Shown in pieces: positions 12,274-25,539 of a stretch of 64,000 nt of DNA; positions within the stretch are counted from its first letter, which is position 1, and the number at the start of each line of letters is the position of its first letter. Origin of the DNA: Cerioporus squamosus (taxonomy: Eukaryota > Basidiomycota > Agaricomycetes > Polyporales > Polyporaceae); contig JABYQS010000029.1 of the NCBI GenBank assembly GCA_022592435.1, forward strand, positions 1 through 64,000, in the 5' to 3' direction. A model generated the notes under the pieces. The model did not search any database, had not been told where the DNA came from, and saw only the letters and a program-made list of their open reading frames with translations. The position numbers and the translations under genes were made by a program.

Positions 12274-14042
12274 CTACGCAGCCCAGGAACGCTCCTGCCT
12301 CCGCACCAAGTCGAGGACAGCGATCATGTTCCTCACATAGTTCCACCCTCGCGAGCGCCCATCATCCACGTCGCCATACTGCACTGCGTAGTTGAAGCGG
12401 CCGTTGCCAACGCGCTTCAGGTGAGGGAACACGGCTCCGAGGAACGCAGCGACTCCCTCGCCGGGTTCAGCGTCGTACCCCACATAGAGCCGGGTCAGCG
12501 ACGAGTCCTCGGGGCGCACTAGCGGAACGGGCTCGTCCAAGACGTCCGGCCAAGTGTTCACCGACAGCGCGATGGTCTCGAGCAGAGGACACCGCGTCGC
12601 AAGCGGAATCAAGTCCGTCAGCGTCGTCTCCCACGGCGTCGCGGAGATCTCAGCTTCGTACAAGTTCATGTTGTACTGCCATGGCATCGCCAGGATGGGT
12701 TGTGGCTGGTGCAGGACGAGCTGCTCCAGCCGGGGCCACGCGTATGACATGGATTCGAGCGTGGCGGCATCGACCACTATCAGCGACCAGCCCTTGATCT
12801 CCAGCTTCGACAGAGAGGGTACCGTCAGGAGCGGCAGGATAATCTCCGATAGATCGCAAGGCGCCTGCAATGGGTCGACGTCGACCTTGAGGCACTGGAA
12901 CACCTCGCGCGAAGGATGCGATGCAAGTGTAGAGAAGAGGGATCCCAGAAGGGGCGGAGGGACGGGCTCCTTGTTGGGGTACTCTTCTGCGAACGCGACA
13001 CGCCGTATGACAAGGCTCCGCATGCGCCAGGAGGACACGACGCCGAGTAATGAAACCGCCAAGGAGAATTGATCTACGTCTACCTCGAGTTCTCTGAGCT
13101 TCGCGAATGCAGCCCCGTCCGTCTGGAAAATCGGCGTGTCCGGAGTGGAAGGGTAGTCGATCGACGACAACCATAGCTTCAGGCTTTGGAGAGAAGGAAG
13201 AGCGCGGATGAGCGCGAGCATGGGAGATTGAACGTACAGGCATACGATGCGCAGCTCCCGGAGGTGCGTGAGCACCAGCATATGAGGGGTGACCGACACG
13301 TGTGGCAACCCCACGCCCTCAGGGCGACGAGAGTTGATCTCGTGCTCGAGACTGAGCTCCTGCATGTCGCGAGACGACATGGCCAATGCATCGACGTAAT
13401 CCGCGAGGTCTCCTTCCGCATGGCAAAGGTAGAGTCGGACGACGTGCAGAGTAGAGGCGAAGTATAAACCAGTGTCGAGACGCTTCCGCTCCAGCACGAT
13501 TTCGCGACAGTCAAGCGTGCGCAAGCAGTGGACGAAGGGCCGGGGCCCATGCTGACTTAGGAGTCTCCAAGTGTCCGGTGGTATGGTCACCGCGGAAGAG
13601 GAGGAGTAGGACAAGTAGTCGTGAGTCAGGTCGCGCACCAGTGCGGCATACTTGTACCATCGGTTGAAATCATCGGGTGTCGGCGTCCGAGCAAATCGCT
13701 GTTATAGTAAACGGCACTCAGCAACGCGAGCATCGTTAAGCGAGCTGAAAATATACACACCTTGGTTAGGCTCGTACGGATATTTCTTGAGAATCTCGTC
13801 TCCACTACTTCGTTTCGGGCCTCCGTGATGCACAGGTCGGCGGGAAGGGTATAGAGAAGCGGGACGATATTGTGTAGATGTTGCCAGAGGACCGAGATGG
13901 CAGGATCATGCCACTGGATGCAGGTTCTGGCAAGCACCGACAAGGTATCGTTGCCACGATACGAGTACGGGTCGCGGTTGTAGAGATATGAGCAGATCCG
14001 AGCGAGGACGTCCTGCGGTAGCGACAACACGCTGGCAGCCAT
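12274..14042 (-). CDS. F-box/LRR-like protein 3, intact
   Basis: Presumed SCF ubiquitin-ligase adaptor, by family; target unknown. Exon 1 (14042-13761) encodes an N-terminal F-box-like segment, MAASVLSLPQDVLARICSYL, then LSVLARTCIQWHDPAISVLW. A phase-0 intron (13760-13699) precedes exon 2 (13698-12274), which begins RFARTPTPDDF. Total is 569 codons with stop, 568 aa, with no break. From about residue 150 onward the protein is a series of irregular leucine-rich segments of the type LRELRIVCLYV. It is the intact reference for the two damaged relatives at 0.5-1.8 and 9.8-11.7 kb. It is tandem with F-box 2 on the same strand. Start chosen because MAASxLSLPQ aligns with the F-box start of the others. 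Confidence 0.88.
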
Positions 14043-15232
14043 GATCGTATCTACAAGACAGTACTCAGTCACAGTCAATGTTGCATCCCAGATCCATGTC
14101 ACGTCAAACTCACCGCAGATGGTGTTCTAAGAGACTAAGTAGAAGAGCAGCGTGAGGGTCTCCTGCGTCCCGAGTCCCGACCTGCGGGATACGTGGCAAA
14201 AAAACCGTTGAGTACCTCTGGCTACTACTGCACCTACGAATTAAGAGGTATTCCCTACTAACCAGATACTGTCTTGCTCCGTTGATGAGAGGAGTGAGAT
14301 GTCGGAAGACAAGAGTGGTTTCATGAGAGCTCAGAGCAAAGCGAACTTGAGGTCCCGTTGAAGCCGAGTCACGTGCGATTCCGCGGTTTCTCCGCCGAGT
14401 CGCCTCGATTTTAACTGGGAGCCTTTCAGCCAGCAACGACTCTATCTGCACCCTCGTCGTGTAACCTGGTCAACTCTTCTCTTTCAAGCTCTCCATAAAA
14501 TTCGAGTCGCGAGTGCGACGATCACCGCTCGACGCTCGCGTCTATTCTTGCTCAATACTACTAGTTCTTCAAGGGGCGGCACAGACACGGACATGGATTG
14601 AAACCATAGGTGACCATCGTCAAGTTGACGAGAGCACCGCGAATAGCAAGGTATGCAACTATCCTGTAGAGTTCTACGCGTCCGATGACCCAGTCATGTA
14701 CACTACCAGATCAGCCGCGACGCTTCAGAGCTCCAGATAAGTACTCGCGAGGCAGGCTTGGGGAGACACCTTCAAGTTGCCAGTCGCGCTCCGAAGGTAC
14801 CGGGGAATTTGTCGCCACCCGCCGCCATCCGCAAGCACCCCCATTCAGAGCAAGTGGCGGTCCCTCGAAAGCCGCTGCTCGAGAACGGGGGAGGAGCAAT
14901 GTACGTACCTCCTTCAGCATCGCCAACTGGCTTGTTCAACCCGTGTGGCCGAGTAGCAAGCTAGGAGCCAGTCGTCTCCTCTCGCACCTCCGGGGACAGC
15001 TACGGATGGGTGAGGTGTATATTGCGTCCTTGAGCCGATCCACTTCGAAGTCCGGGATCGCGACGAGGTATGTGCTAATTCCGCGTATAGGCGCAGCCCC
15101 GCCGCCTGGATACGAATTACTGATAAGCACACACTAAGTGATCTGCACAATCTACGGAAGTTGCAGAGACGTTGAGCCCACCTGGAGTGCCGTTGTGACC
15201 CACCTTGATCGCCGGCATGTACTTATGCAGAG
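14043..15232. other. Divergent intergenic region, no gene seen
   Basis: It lies between the start of F-box 3 (minus) and SDR1 (plus), so it should contain both promoters. The open frames are short and overlap on both strands without splice or domain support. Confidence 0.5.
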
Positions 15233-15238
15233 TATAAG
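15233..15238 (+). promoter_or_regulatory. TATA box of SDR1
   Basis: TATAAG about 35 nt upstream of the SDR1 start codon at 15270. It is closer to the ATG than in the other redox genes, implying a very short leader. Confidence 0.45.
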
Positions 15239-15269
15239 TAGGAGTGGACAGTGGACACAAAGCACTCAC

Positions 15270-16291
15270 ATGACCGCCCACAGTCAATACACCTGGCTCA
15301 TCACCGGGTGCGTGCCTCGTCTCCGAATCCCGATCCTGCGCACAAAGCGTCCTGACATGCGTACTCGACAGCTGCTCGCGCGGGATCGGTCTCGAACTGA
15401 CGAAGCGTCTTGTCGAGTCGCCCGACTCGGAGCACTTCGTGATCGCGACCGCGCGCAACCCAGAGAAGGCGACGGTGTTGCAAGCCCTGATGGAGTCCGC
15501 AAAGGGCGCGCTGGCCATCATCAAGCTCGACGTTAACGACACCGACGCGATCGTCCGCTCGGTCGAGGAGGTCAAGGGCATTCTCGGAAACCGAGGGCTC
15601 GACTACCTCGTCAACAACGCTGCCATCGTACGTCTTCATGCTCTCGCGTTCTCGCGTTCTCGCGCTCTTCTCCCGGCTCCGTCTACATGCGAGCTACGAT
15701 GAGCTGACTCGAGCGCCGACAGAACCAGGAAATCGATACACCCTTCACGATGAAGGTCTCCGGGTGGACGAACGTCTTCAACACGAACGTCGCCGCGCCC
15801 GCGCTCATGGCACAAGTCTACCTCCCGCTCATCGAGAAGAGCACGAAGAAGACGATCGTCAACGTCTCGAGCTCGCTTGGCACCTTCTGCTCGCCCTCCG
15901 CGGAGCGGTGGGCGTCGTACTCGGTGACGAAGGCCGCCCTGAACATGCTGGTCAGTGTCCTCTAGTCGTCCCAACTCTGGCGTGCCATGGCTGACCTGTG
16001 AGTTACGAACGCGCATGCGACAGACCCACAAGCAGGCGAAGGAGCGGCCGGACCTGATGATCGTCTGCCTGAACCCCGGATGGATCAAGACAGGTACGTG
16101 CTGGTCCCTGGAGCAGACGAGTTCTAGCGAGCATGACGCACTCACCTCGGCGATGCGCAGACATGGGCACCGAAGACGCGCCGCTCACATTGGACGACAG
16201 CGTGCCGGGCATCGTGCAAACACTCACCTCGCTGAGACCGGAGGACAACGGTCGGCTTGTCGACTACCGCCATGAGATCTTGCCATGGTGA
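15270..16291 (+). CDS. Short-chain dehydrogenase/reductase SDR1
   Basis: Classical SDR: NAD(P)-dependent oxidation or reduction of an alcohol/carbonyl substrate, unknown here. Exons 15270-15307, 15372-15627, 15723-15950, 16024-16093 and 16161-16291 sum to 723 nt, giving 240 aa. The cofactor motif TGCSRGIGLEL is at residues 12-22; its second Gly codon is split by intron 1. The NNAA motif (LDYLVNNAAI), catalytic Ser (NVSSSLG) and YSVTKAALNML (YxxxK) follow in order, then PGWIKTDMG. The protein ends ILPW, as all SDRs here end in PW. Closest relative by eye is SDR2, immediately downstream on the same strand. Exon lengths equal those of SDR6 for exons 3, 4 and 5 (228, 70 and 131 nt). Confidence 0.95.
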
Positions 16292-17701
16292 ACTTCCAGG
16301 TGGCGGCGCAGTCCGCACCCCGCGACTCTTCTTTCAGTACTCGCTTCAGGAAGGGCTTTTCGAGGTTATACGTGAGATGATCATGCAGTTCTGTGGAAGG
16401 AAGAGGAGAGCGCAGCGCTCGGGTCGGAGGAGGTCGGAGCGTATTCTCACGCCTAGCGCCTGCGCGACTGAGTCAGCTTGCGCTCGTCAGCCCATACCCA
16501 CTAGCCAGCACCGCAAGTTCCTTCTTGAACTCGTCCATTGATGTCCAAACCTTTCTCAACTTGAATCCAACCTGTTGAATCCGACGCCCCTTGCGTTACG
16601 TGTGAGCTTGTGCGGCTCCTACCTTGTGGCCGACAACGACGACGACTCAAGCATGAGATGAAGGACAAACAAGATCGCCGAGTCGGACGACGAAGGCATA
16701 GGTGGACGACTTCTTCAATTACTCTGGTGCGGATCATTGTCCGGAACATCCTTCCAATCTCTCGGAGTGAGAGGTCTCCCTTGACTGACCAAACGTCTCG
16801 CAGATTGGCTAGGAGTGCCTTCCTCAGGCCAGTTCTTCAGCACGATAACCGACCTATCCCTAGGTGATGTCATGGCGACACCCACCCTATGGCCTTCGTC
16901 TCAAGTTCACGGTTGTCTGCCCATGCATGTGCACAATGACCCACCGTGGATACAAGTTCCTGCGCGTGCCTCACGCTCGATCACCCAGTTGAACGCTCGT
17001 GGGAAGGTCCCTTGGGCTGCGAGCATGGGTGCGGGAAGACCACGTTAATCTCTTGGCAGAGCCTATCACACGTGCTGAGGCTCAAGCTGCACCACATTTC
17101 GCCTCGCCGACGTGTACCAGATTCGAGCGACTTTGGTACAAGGTGTGTTGCATCTCGTGCACAGTTCGCACCGTTCTCGCTGACATCGAGGCTCAGTAGC
17201 TGCACCGGAAAGGTGAGAGCTACTCGTATCCCGACATGTAGTCCCGCTCGCTATTGATAGCATGCTAGTATACCCTCCGACGATACCTGACTCTCGGGAG
17301 CTAGTCGCAACGGGTCCGACACACGACACGTTGGCCTTGTTTCGACAGTCGCGCACGGAATGCTCTGCAAGCTCTGAGACACCTTGCCCTCATCGACATC
17401 ATTCGTCACGCTCTGCAGCGTTGGCCTCCAACCGTAGGAGAGAAGTCAACCTGCATAGCGATACGCGAAACTCGCCCTCGCAGGCATGCAAACGAGATCA
17501 CAGGCGAGTCCACGCTAACAGACAGCGGTGTGCGTCACCGTCGGTGCTAGTTCATCCAGCTCATTCAACCCAATGGTACGCAGGGAACCCGTCAAACCGC
17601 CACCATGGATTCGTCTCTCAGGTCTCACGCCGCCCAGGATAAAGAGCTATACGCTCGCCATCCGGGACCGCTCCTCGCCTCCACTCCTGCATTCCTCCAC
17701 C
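16292..17701. other. Spacer between SDR1 and SDR2
   Basis: No supported gene in 1.4 kb. Short open frames at 16.4-17.3 kb lack splice or domain support. One phrase near 17010 resembles a P-loop (GAGKTTL-like) only after frame changes and was not accepted. Confidence 0.45.
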
Positions 17702-18732
17702 ATGGCTATCACCCATCAATATACGTGGCTCATCACCGGGTACGTCTCCCCTTCTTCCCTTACTACTACCTAGACCTCCCGAATGCGCAGTCGCAGTCGC
17801 AGTCGCAACCGCTCACCTGCACTGTGCCCACCAGCTGCTCGCGCGGCATTGGTCTGGAGCTCGCAAAGCAGCTCCTCGAGTCGCCCTCGAACTTCATCAT
17901 CGGCACAGCACGAGACCCAGCCAAGGCCACCGCGCTTCAATCACTCAAGGACACCGCCCGGGGCACGCTCGAAGTCATCCAACTTGACGTCGACGACACC
18001 AATGGCATCGAACGGTCCGTGGAGGTGGTCAAGGCCATCCTCGGAGACCGCGGGCTTGACTACCTCGTGAACAACGCTGCCATTGTGAGTTTCCTCTCTC
18101 TCTCTGCATCTCTCCTTTCCTCAACCTTTCTCGTTCTGCTCTGCACTGGCACTGGCACTGAACCTCTGTCGTGCTCGCAGAACCAGAAGATCGACACCGC
18201 GTTCACGATGAACGTCGATGGCTGGACGCAAGTCTTCAAGACGAACGTCGCCGCGCCCGCGCTCATCGCGCAGCTCTACCTCCCGCTCGTCGAGAAAAGC
18301 GAGAAGAAGACGATCGTGAACGTCTCGAGCTCTCTCGGCGCGTTCGGCTACGGCTACGGCGAGACGTGGGCGTCAGTACGCGATCACGAAGACCGCGCTC
18401 AACATGCTTGTGCGTACCACTCCCTACTCATTAAGTGCCCGCCGTCCTGGACGTTCCTGACCCGGAGGTGCTGCGTGCAGACATACAAGCAGAAGGCTGA
18501 GCGACCGGACCTCATGGTCATCTGCCTCTGTCCGGGATGGGTAAAGACCGGTGCGTACCCGCTCGCTGGCCCGCACGAGGCTCGCTCACAATGAGCCACA
18601 GATATGGGAGGGGAGGAAGCCCCGTTAACACTGACCGAGAGCGTCACGGCCATCGCGAAGGTCATCACGTCCCTCAAGCCGGAAGACAGCGGTCGGCTCA
18701 TCAACTTCAGGCATGAAGTCGTGCCTTGGTAA
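17702..18732 (+). pseudogene. Short-chain dehydrogenase SDR2 with a 1-nt insertion before the catalytic Tyr
   Basis: Five exons (17702-17739, 17835-18084, 18181-18409, 18481-18550, 18602-18732) match SDR1 exon for exon. TGCSRGIGLEL, LDYLVNNAAI and NVSSSLGAFG are intact. Exon 3 is 229 nt, against 228 in SDR1 and SDR6. The extra base is the A at 18375: TGGGCGTCAGTACGCG here, TGGGCGTCGTACTCG in SDR1. The frame shift removes the YAITKTALNML segment (catalytic YxxxK) and everything after it, although exons 4 and 5 remain perfect in the original frame and still end VPW. This is either a very young null allele or a base-calling error. The lesion would abolish activity. Confidence 0.85.
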
Positions 18733-18832
18733 CGGATTGCTGCACACTGTGGTTGACGAAACAGGGAAGCATATCTAGAAGCTTGTTTCAATATCTATAC
18801 ATACACTAGAGTGCCAAACAGTTCGAGTCGCA

Positions 18833-20316
<1,484 letters not shown>

Positions 20317-21026
20317 GGTGAGGATCCTAGAGACACACGATGGGGCGGGGATGAGCAACTGCTAAGATCTGGGGAGACAAAAGAAGAAACTCGCATGAAA
20401 TATATACTTACGGTGGTTGTGGGTACATGAGGAATTTATGACAAAGACAGCATGAAGCTTGATGAAGTCACGACATCTTGCGACACACTGCGCGTTGCGA
20501 ACGTCCCCAGCCCGCCCATAAGTGCCGGCGCAGCGCAGTAAACCGCTCAGTCAGCATGTCGGAGTGCTACTGTTAAGTCAAGCTTCGTAGCGAACTTGCA
20601 TGAGCATCGCGCTGATAGTGTGTAGACATCAATGTTAACACATACAAGGCGATACATATGCAGAATTCGGCAGGACTCACCTCGAAGTCTTGGTACGAGG
20701 AGTCGCTGCACGGTGCTCGTACCATGCGGGCGGAGCATTTTCGCCGGACAGAAGAGAAGAGCAGACGCTTAAGTTCAGAAGGCGGTCGTGCTTGCTCTCC
20801 GAAGTTTCATGACACATGCACTGACTAATTCAATCGCACCTGAACTGGGTCTCCGATCTCGGCATTGCCCACAAACCGATGTGGCTTGAACGCTCTCAGG
20901 CGGCCGATTTTAGGCACGCAATGCCATTCACGTCTATGTTCGTAGATTACTACTTGGATGTGTGTTTCATGAGCGTCCCAGGAGATCAGTTTGGTAGCGA
21001 CGCATTCGGCCAAGTCAACGTTAGCG
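20317..21026. other. Spacer upstream of OYE2
   Basis: Contains the OYE2 promoter and the SDR3 3' flank, both minus strand. A TATATATT box on the minus strand lies at about 20400-20406, roughly 85 nt from the OYE2 start, so the damaged gene keeps its promoter box. No other gene seen. Confidence 0.5.
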
Positions 21027-22002
21027 TTACCATGGAACCCGCTCTCCCTTGAAATTGAAGAACTGCCCCGAATCCTCTGGCTTGAGCGAGTCGATAGTCT
21101 TCAGGATGCCTGCGACGCCGACCGAGACCGGGTATTCCGCAGCCTGCCCGCCCATGTCTGAATATCTAGGAGTGAGCAGACTCGCATATATGGTTGAACC
21201 ATAGTACTTGCCGGTCTGGAGCCATCCCGGACACATGCAGATCGCAGTAATCTCCGGCTTCTCCTTCGCCTCCTTGTACGTCTGTGTACCGCCATAGGGA
21301 GAGCAGGAAACATGCCAGGCGCGCCGGTCAGTCCGATACATAGCAGAGTAGGGTGGATCGAGTACGCACAAGCATGTTGAGCGCAGCCTTCGTGACCGAG
21401 TACGACGTGCAACGGGTGCCGAAGTCCGCGCCTATACTACCCAGCGTGCTCGATATGTTCACGATCGTCTTCTTCGCGCTCTTCTCGATGAGCTTACTGA
21501 ACGCCTGGGCAACGTAGGCAGGTCCGATGACGTTCGTCACGAATACCTGCTCCAGGACATCGACATCCAGGGTGAACGCGGTGTCTTCGCCCCCGGGGTT
21601 CTGCACGACGTCATAGAACGTCAGTGAGATACCGTAGAAGGTCACCGGCGTGGCTCACAATCCCGGCGTTGTTGATGAGGTAGTCGACACCCTTCTCTCC
21701 TGTCATCCCAGCGACCTCTCGCGCCGCGTTGTTGATGGACTCCTTACTGGAGACGTCGAGCGCGACGAGATGCAGCCGGCCCTGCGTGCTCTCCGAGAGA
21801 CTTTGAAGCTCCGAGGCCTTCGACGGATTCCGGCACGCCGCGATGACGATGTTCGAGGGCGAGGACAGGAGTTGCCTCACCAACTCCAAGCCGATACCCT
21901 TGTTCGAGCTGCCATTCTCGCGTAAGAATCTTCGTATGACTTCACAGGACACGAGAGCGGCGAGACGTACCCCGTAACAAGCCAGACGTGTTGGTCGGTC
22001 AT
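21027..22002 (-). CDS. Short-chain dehydrogenase/reductase SDR3
   Basis: Classical SDR of unknown substrate, about 240 aa in five exons. MTDQHVWLVTG ends exon 1 within the Gly codon; the joined cofactor motif is TGSNKGIGLEL. Then come VDYLINNAGI, the FTLDVDVLEQVF stretch, NISSTLGSIG with the catalytic Ser, and YSVTKAALNML (YxxxK). TYKEAKEKPEI and CPGWLQT follow, and the protein ends GERVPW. It belongs to a subgroup with SDR5 and the SDR4 relic (all share KEAKEKPEI), distinct from SDR1, SDR2 and SDR6. Intron positions match SDR1, including the one splitting the TGxxxGIG motif. All junctions keep frame. OYE2 lies 0.7 kb downstream on the same strand. Confidence 0.94.
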
Positions 22003-22082
22003 GGTGCAAGTTCTGCGTTCCTTCTCACAAGCACTGAGCTTCAGCACAAGGAGATCGACGAGGAGAGCCTGATAAGGCCATC

Positions 22083-22088
22083 ATATAT
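22083..22088 (-). promoter_or_regulatory. TATA-like box of SDR3
   Basis: TATATA on the minus strand about 82 nt upstream of the SDR3 start codon. Confidence 0.45.
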
Positions 22089-22953
22089 AGAATCTGCGTG
22101 GGAAGGGCGGCAGAGATGTGGGTAAGCCCATGGGAAGGGCGTCGTGTCGACGCGCTTAGCGTGACTGCATCGGAAAGTATGTCATGCCACGAGTCTCGAG
22201 CGGAGGAGACTCACTATGTCATCCTCTACTCGCAAGCAGGTGGCGTAGGCCATAGTCGGGAGACTTGGCTTCACCTCGTGTTGCTGAACTGCGACTACGG
22301 GCGGCATGAGAAATTACTAGTATGCTGCCAGCTGTGAGAGGTGCCGAAGCTCAGCCGAGGACGCTGAGAAGTTGGTGTATGAGTCAGTCATTGAATGGGC
22401 TTCACGTCACGAAACATACATCACGCACCACCACTTTAGCAAGCTTGTCCAAGGCTCCATGTCGACAGAGGAGGCGTGAGGTGCACCCCAGCGGCAGGGC
22501 GCCGCCAGACGCCGAGAGCACGTTGTGACTAGAGATGGATATGACAAACCTTACGAAGACGAGAACCAACCGCGTGAACTCCGAACGCTACGGCGAAAGA
22601 GAGATTCCAGATTCCTTGAGTTCAGCCGAACGACTGTGCATGCAGCCTTCGCCGCTAACGCGCCGCAGGGAGGGCGAGACGCGACAGATGCACTCCGTCA
22701 CGGTCCCACCTTCAACGTAGACGTGCGCAATGGGAGGGCACCGTATAATCTGCCGGATGAGAGTGCTCATCAGGAAGATGCCGACGTGTATAGGGAGGAC
22801 AGACCTACATGCATCTGAGCTTCGTACAATCACTGCGAAGCGCTTCGGGTATCGAGCAAACCACGCTCCCATGTGAGCAGTTCCGCTGACACAGACGTCG
22901 ATCGTCCGCCAGGAACACGGAGGTCTATTCACCAATCCGAGACGAACTCTGAT
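22089..22953. other. Spacer between the SDR4 relic and SDR3
   Basis: No gene supported. It holds upstream sequence of SDR3 and the 3' flank of the SDR4 relic. Confidence 0.45.
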
Positions 22954-23760
22954 TCACCACATGACACGCTCGCCCCTGAAGTTGAAGAGCTGACCCCAGT
23001 CCTCGGCGTGAGCGAGAGGGTAGTCTTGAGAACACCAGCAACGCCGACCGAAACCGAGTTCTTCCCGCCCATTTTCGAACGAACGTTCGCATGAGCACAC
23101 CTGCATCTGAGGGAGAAATACTGTACTCTCCTGTCTGTAGCCACCCCGGACACATCGATATCGGCGTGATCTCCGGCTTCTCCTTCGCCTCCTTGTACGT
23201 CTGCGCGAGCAACAGGAGTCAGAACCCGCCTATCTCCATGAGCAGTGCAACGGCCGAGAGGTTCAGCGCAGCCTTCGAGATCGCGTACGACGCCGACGGC
23301 ATCGCAATGTCCGCGCCCCCATGCTGCTGAGCGTGCTCGAGATATTCACGATCGTCTTCTTGGTGCTCGTTTCGACGAGGCGGATGAACGCCTGTGTGAC
23401 GTAGGCGGGCCCGACGGCGTTCGTCGCGAACGCCTCCTCCATGATGGTGACGTCCATGTGGAAAGCCGTGTCTTCTCCGCCGGGGATCCTATAAACGATG
23501 TGAGTGTTGGACACTGACGAACAGGACTAAATACGCACGATTTCGGCATTCGATGAGGTAGTCAATGCCTCTCGTCCCCAGAATGCGCGTAGCCTCCTCC
23601 GCGGCCTTGTTGATGAACTGCCTGTTGGTGACTTCAAGCGCGACGACGCAGACTGTCTCGAGCTAGCTTGGCGAGTCGGTGGTGTTCCGCGGTCTTGGAC
23701 GGGGTCCTAAGGCGACTGCAGCAGCTGTTTCACCACCCAGGCAGATTTCACATTTGGTCC
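22954..23760 (-). pseudogene. SDR4, heavily degraded short-chain dehydrogenase relic
   Basis: Recognisable SDR pieces remain in order on the minus strand. They are VKQLLQSP followed at once by TAG (near 23700), ALEVTNRQFINKAAEEATRI, RGIDYLI with the NNAG motif damaged, the GGEDTAFHMDVTIMEEAF stretch, NISSTLSSMG, SYAISKAALNL, TYKEAKEKPEI and CPGWLQTG. The end matches GERVMW followed by TGA at 22954. Lesions include a stop codon, a deletion after QSP, a frame change just before SYAISK, another in the last exon (LTP-ED), and loss of the GT donor after exon 3 (CTCTCGGCCG where others have a GT). No first exon with TG..GIG was found. Clearly an older pseudogene of the SDR3/SDR5 subgroup. Confidence 0.88.
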
Positions 23761-24466
23761 TGCGCGGTGAGCGTAAAGCAGTCGTCGTAGAAGCGAAGAG
23801 GAAACTGCAAGACGCACCCTGTACTAAGCCACGCGTATTCTTGCGGCATCTTCGCAGTCACAGTCAAGTGAGTCGTCTACTCGTCTTATCTAGACCGCCG
23901 AGCTTCAGCCGGATGCGGCCGACGAGCATCGTCTTCGCCTTCTCATAGGGTCTGTGTAGATATGCTCGGTCGACTCCCTCGGAAGACATACTGAATTACT
24001 CACTGCCGTTGGCGTATCGAGTTGCTATTTGGCAGAGACGGCCTTTGTCATCAGGGGACTGAGAACTCGGTACAAGGCCCCAAGGCAATCCGGCGCGACA
24101 TGAGAAGTCCCTACTACGAGGACCCCCGTCGACGTTCGTTGAACTCGGGCCGCTCGAAGGGGACGAGGGCCCGGTCCAAAGCACTGGGGTAGCTGCGCCA
24201 TTAGGCACATGTCAGTCGAAGGACAAGCCCAGCTTATGAATGACGCACCTCGACCTCGGCGGTCCGAGCAGGTAGATATATTGCGATCCCGACATCTTGT
24301 GAGAGGGGCTGAGTCTGCGAGCTGCAGGTTAGGTTCTAATGCGAAGACTCTAAGGCCAACCTGCGCAGGCGAGCGGCAGTATGCATGATCACGCATGCGA
24401 TTATCGTTATAAGTTATGTTCTGCTAGGAATACAGCAATCTGATCGCCATGTCATGACCCTCAGAA
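23761..24466. other. Spacer between SDR5 and the SDR4 relic
   Basis: About 0.7 kb without a supported gene. It may contain the lost first exon and promoter of SDR4, now unrecognisable. Confidence 0.4.
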
Positions 24467-25451
24467 TCACCACGGGACACGCTCGCCCTGGAAGTTGAAG
24501 AACTGGCCGGAGTCCCCTGGCTTGAGCGAGAGGACGGTCTTCAGCACGCCCGCAACGCCCACCGAGACAGGATGACTCGCGTTCTCCCCGCCCATGTCTG
24601 AACGAACGTGAGCATACATGAATGTGGACAAAACAAGACCGCAACGCAGGGTTGTACTCGCCTGTTTGCAGCCATCCGGGGCACATCGAGATTACCGTAA
24701 TCTCCGGCTTCTCCTTCGCCTCCTTGTACGTCTGTCCAAGCAATACGAGTAGAAAGGAACACATGCATGTCAGCAACTCTCTGGCTCAGGCGGGCTGACG
24801 AAGAGAGCGATCCGACGTACCAGCATGTTCAACGCAGCCTTTGAGATCGCGTACGACGCTCCCGTCGCACCAAAGTCCGAGCCGATGCTGCCGACTGTGC
24901 TGGAGATGTTCACGATCGTCTTCTTCTCGCTCTTCTCCACGAGGCCGATGAATGCCTGGCTGACGTAGGCGGGCCCGCCGACGTTCGTCAGGAACGTCTT
25001 CTCCAAGATATCGCCGTCCAGGGTGAACGCGGTGTCGTGTCCACCGGGGAGCTGTAGCGATGACATCTGTTGTCAGCGCCAGACATTGAACACTCGAGAG
25101 CCACGGACACGCACGATTCCGGCATTGTTGATGAGGTAGTCGATGCCTTTACCTCCCAAGATCGCAGCGACCTCCTTCGCTGCCTTGTTGATGGACTCTT
25201 TGTCGGTGACGTCAAGCGCAACGACGTGGAGCTTTCCTCCGGCTTTCGCGGTGAGCTGCTGCAGTTCCGTAGCCTTTGCAGGGCTCCTGCACGCCGCTAC
25301 GACAGTGTTGGAGGGCGACTGAAGCAGCTGCTTGGTCATCTCCAAGCCAATACCCCGGTTCGCCCTGCGCAATGAGCATGAGCGTCCGAATACAGGAGAC
25401 ATGGAACCGCGAGACGTACCCGGTAATGAGCCACACGGATTCTTGCGTCAT
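24467..25451 (-). CDS. Short-chain dehydrogenase/reductase SDR5
   Basis: Intact classical SDR, about 240 aa, five exons. MTQESVWLITG ends exon 1 and joins to give TGANRGIGLEM (cofactor site). It has the acidic LDVTDKE turn, IDYLINNAGI, NISSTVGSIG (catalytic Ser) and YAISKAALNML (YxxxK). The tail is TYKEAKEKPEI, CPGWLQT, DMGGENASHPVSVGVAG and GERVPW. Exon 3 (25051-24821) is 231 nt, in frame. Its subgroup partners SDR3 and SDR4 lie in line on the same strand. Product probably a cytosolic NAD(P)-dependent carbonyl reductase or alcohol dehydrogenase; substrate unknown. Confidence 0.94.
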
Positions 25452-25533
25452 GGTCGTAGTCGGAGTCGTAGTCGTCAAGTTGTGGGTTCGATAACGGTCG
25501 ATGTGCGGAACGTACTCGCGTTGGCTCTTCGTA

Positions 25534-25539
25534 CTTATA
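25534..25539 (-). promoter_or_regulatory. TATA-like box of SDR5
   Basis: TATAAG on the minus strand about 85 nt upstream of the SDR5 start. Confidence 0.45.

Noticed and set aside
17000..17050. P-loop-like phrase GAGKTTL
   Set aside because: It appears only after changing frame and has no ATPase context on either side.
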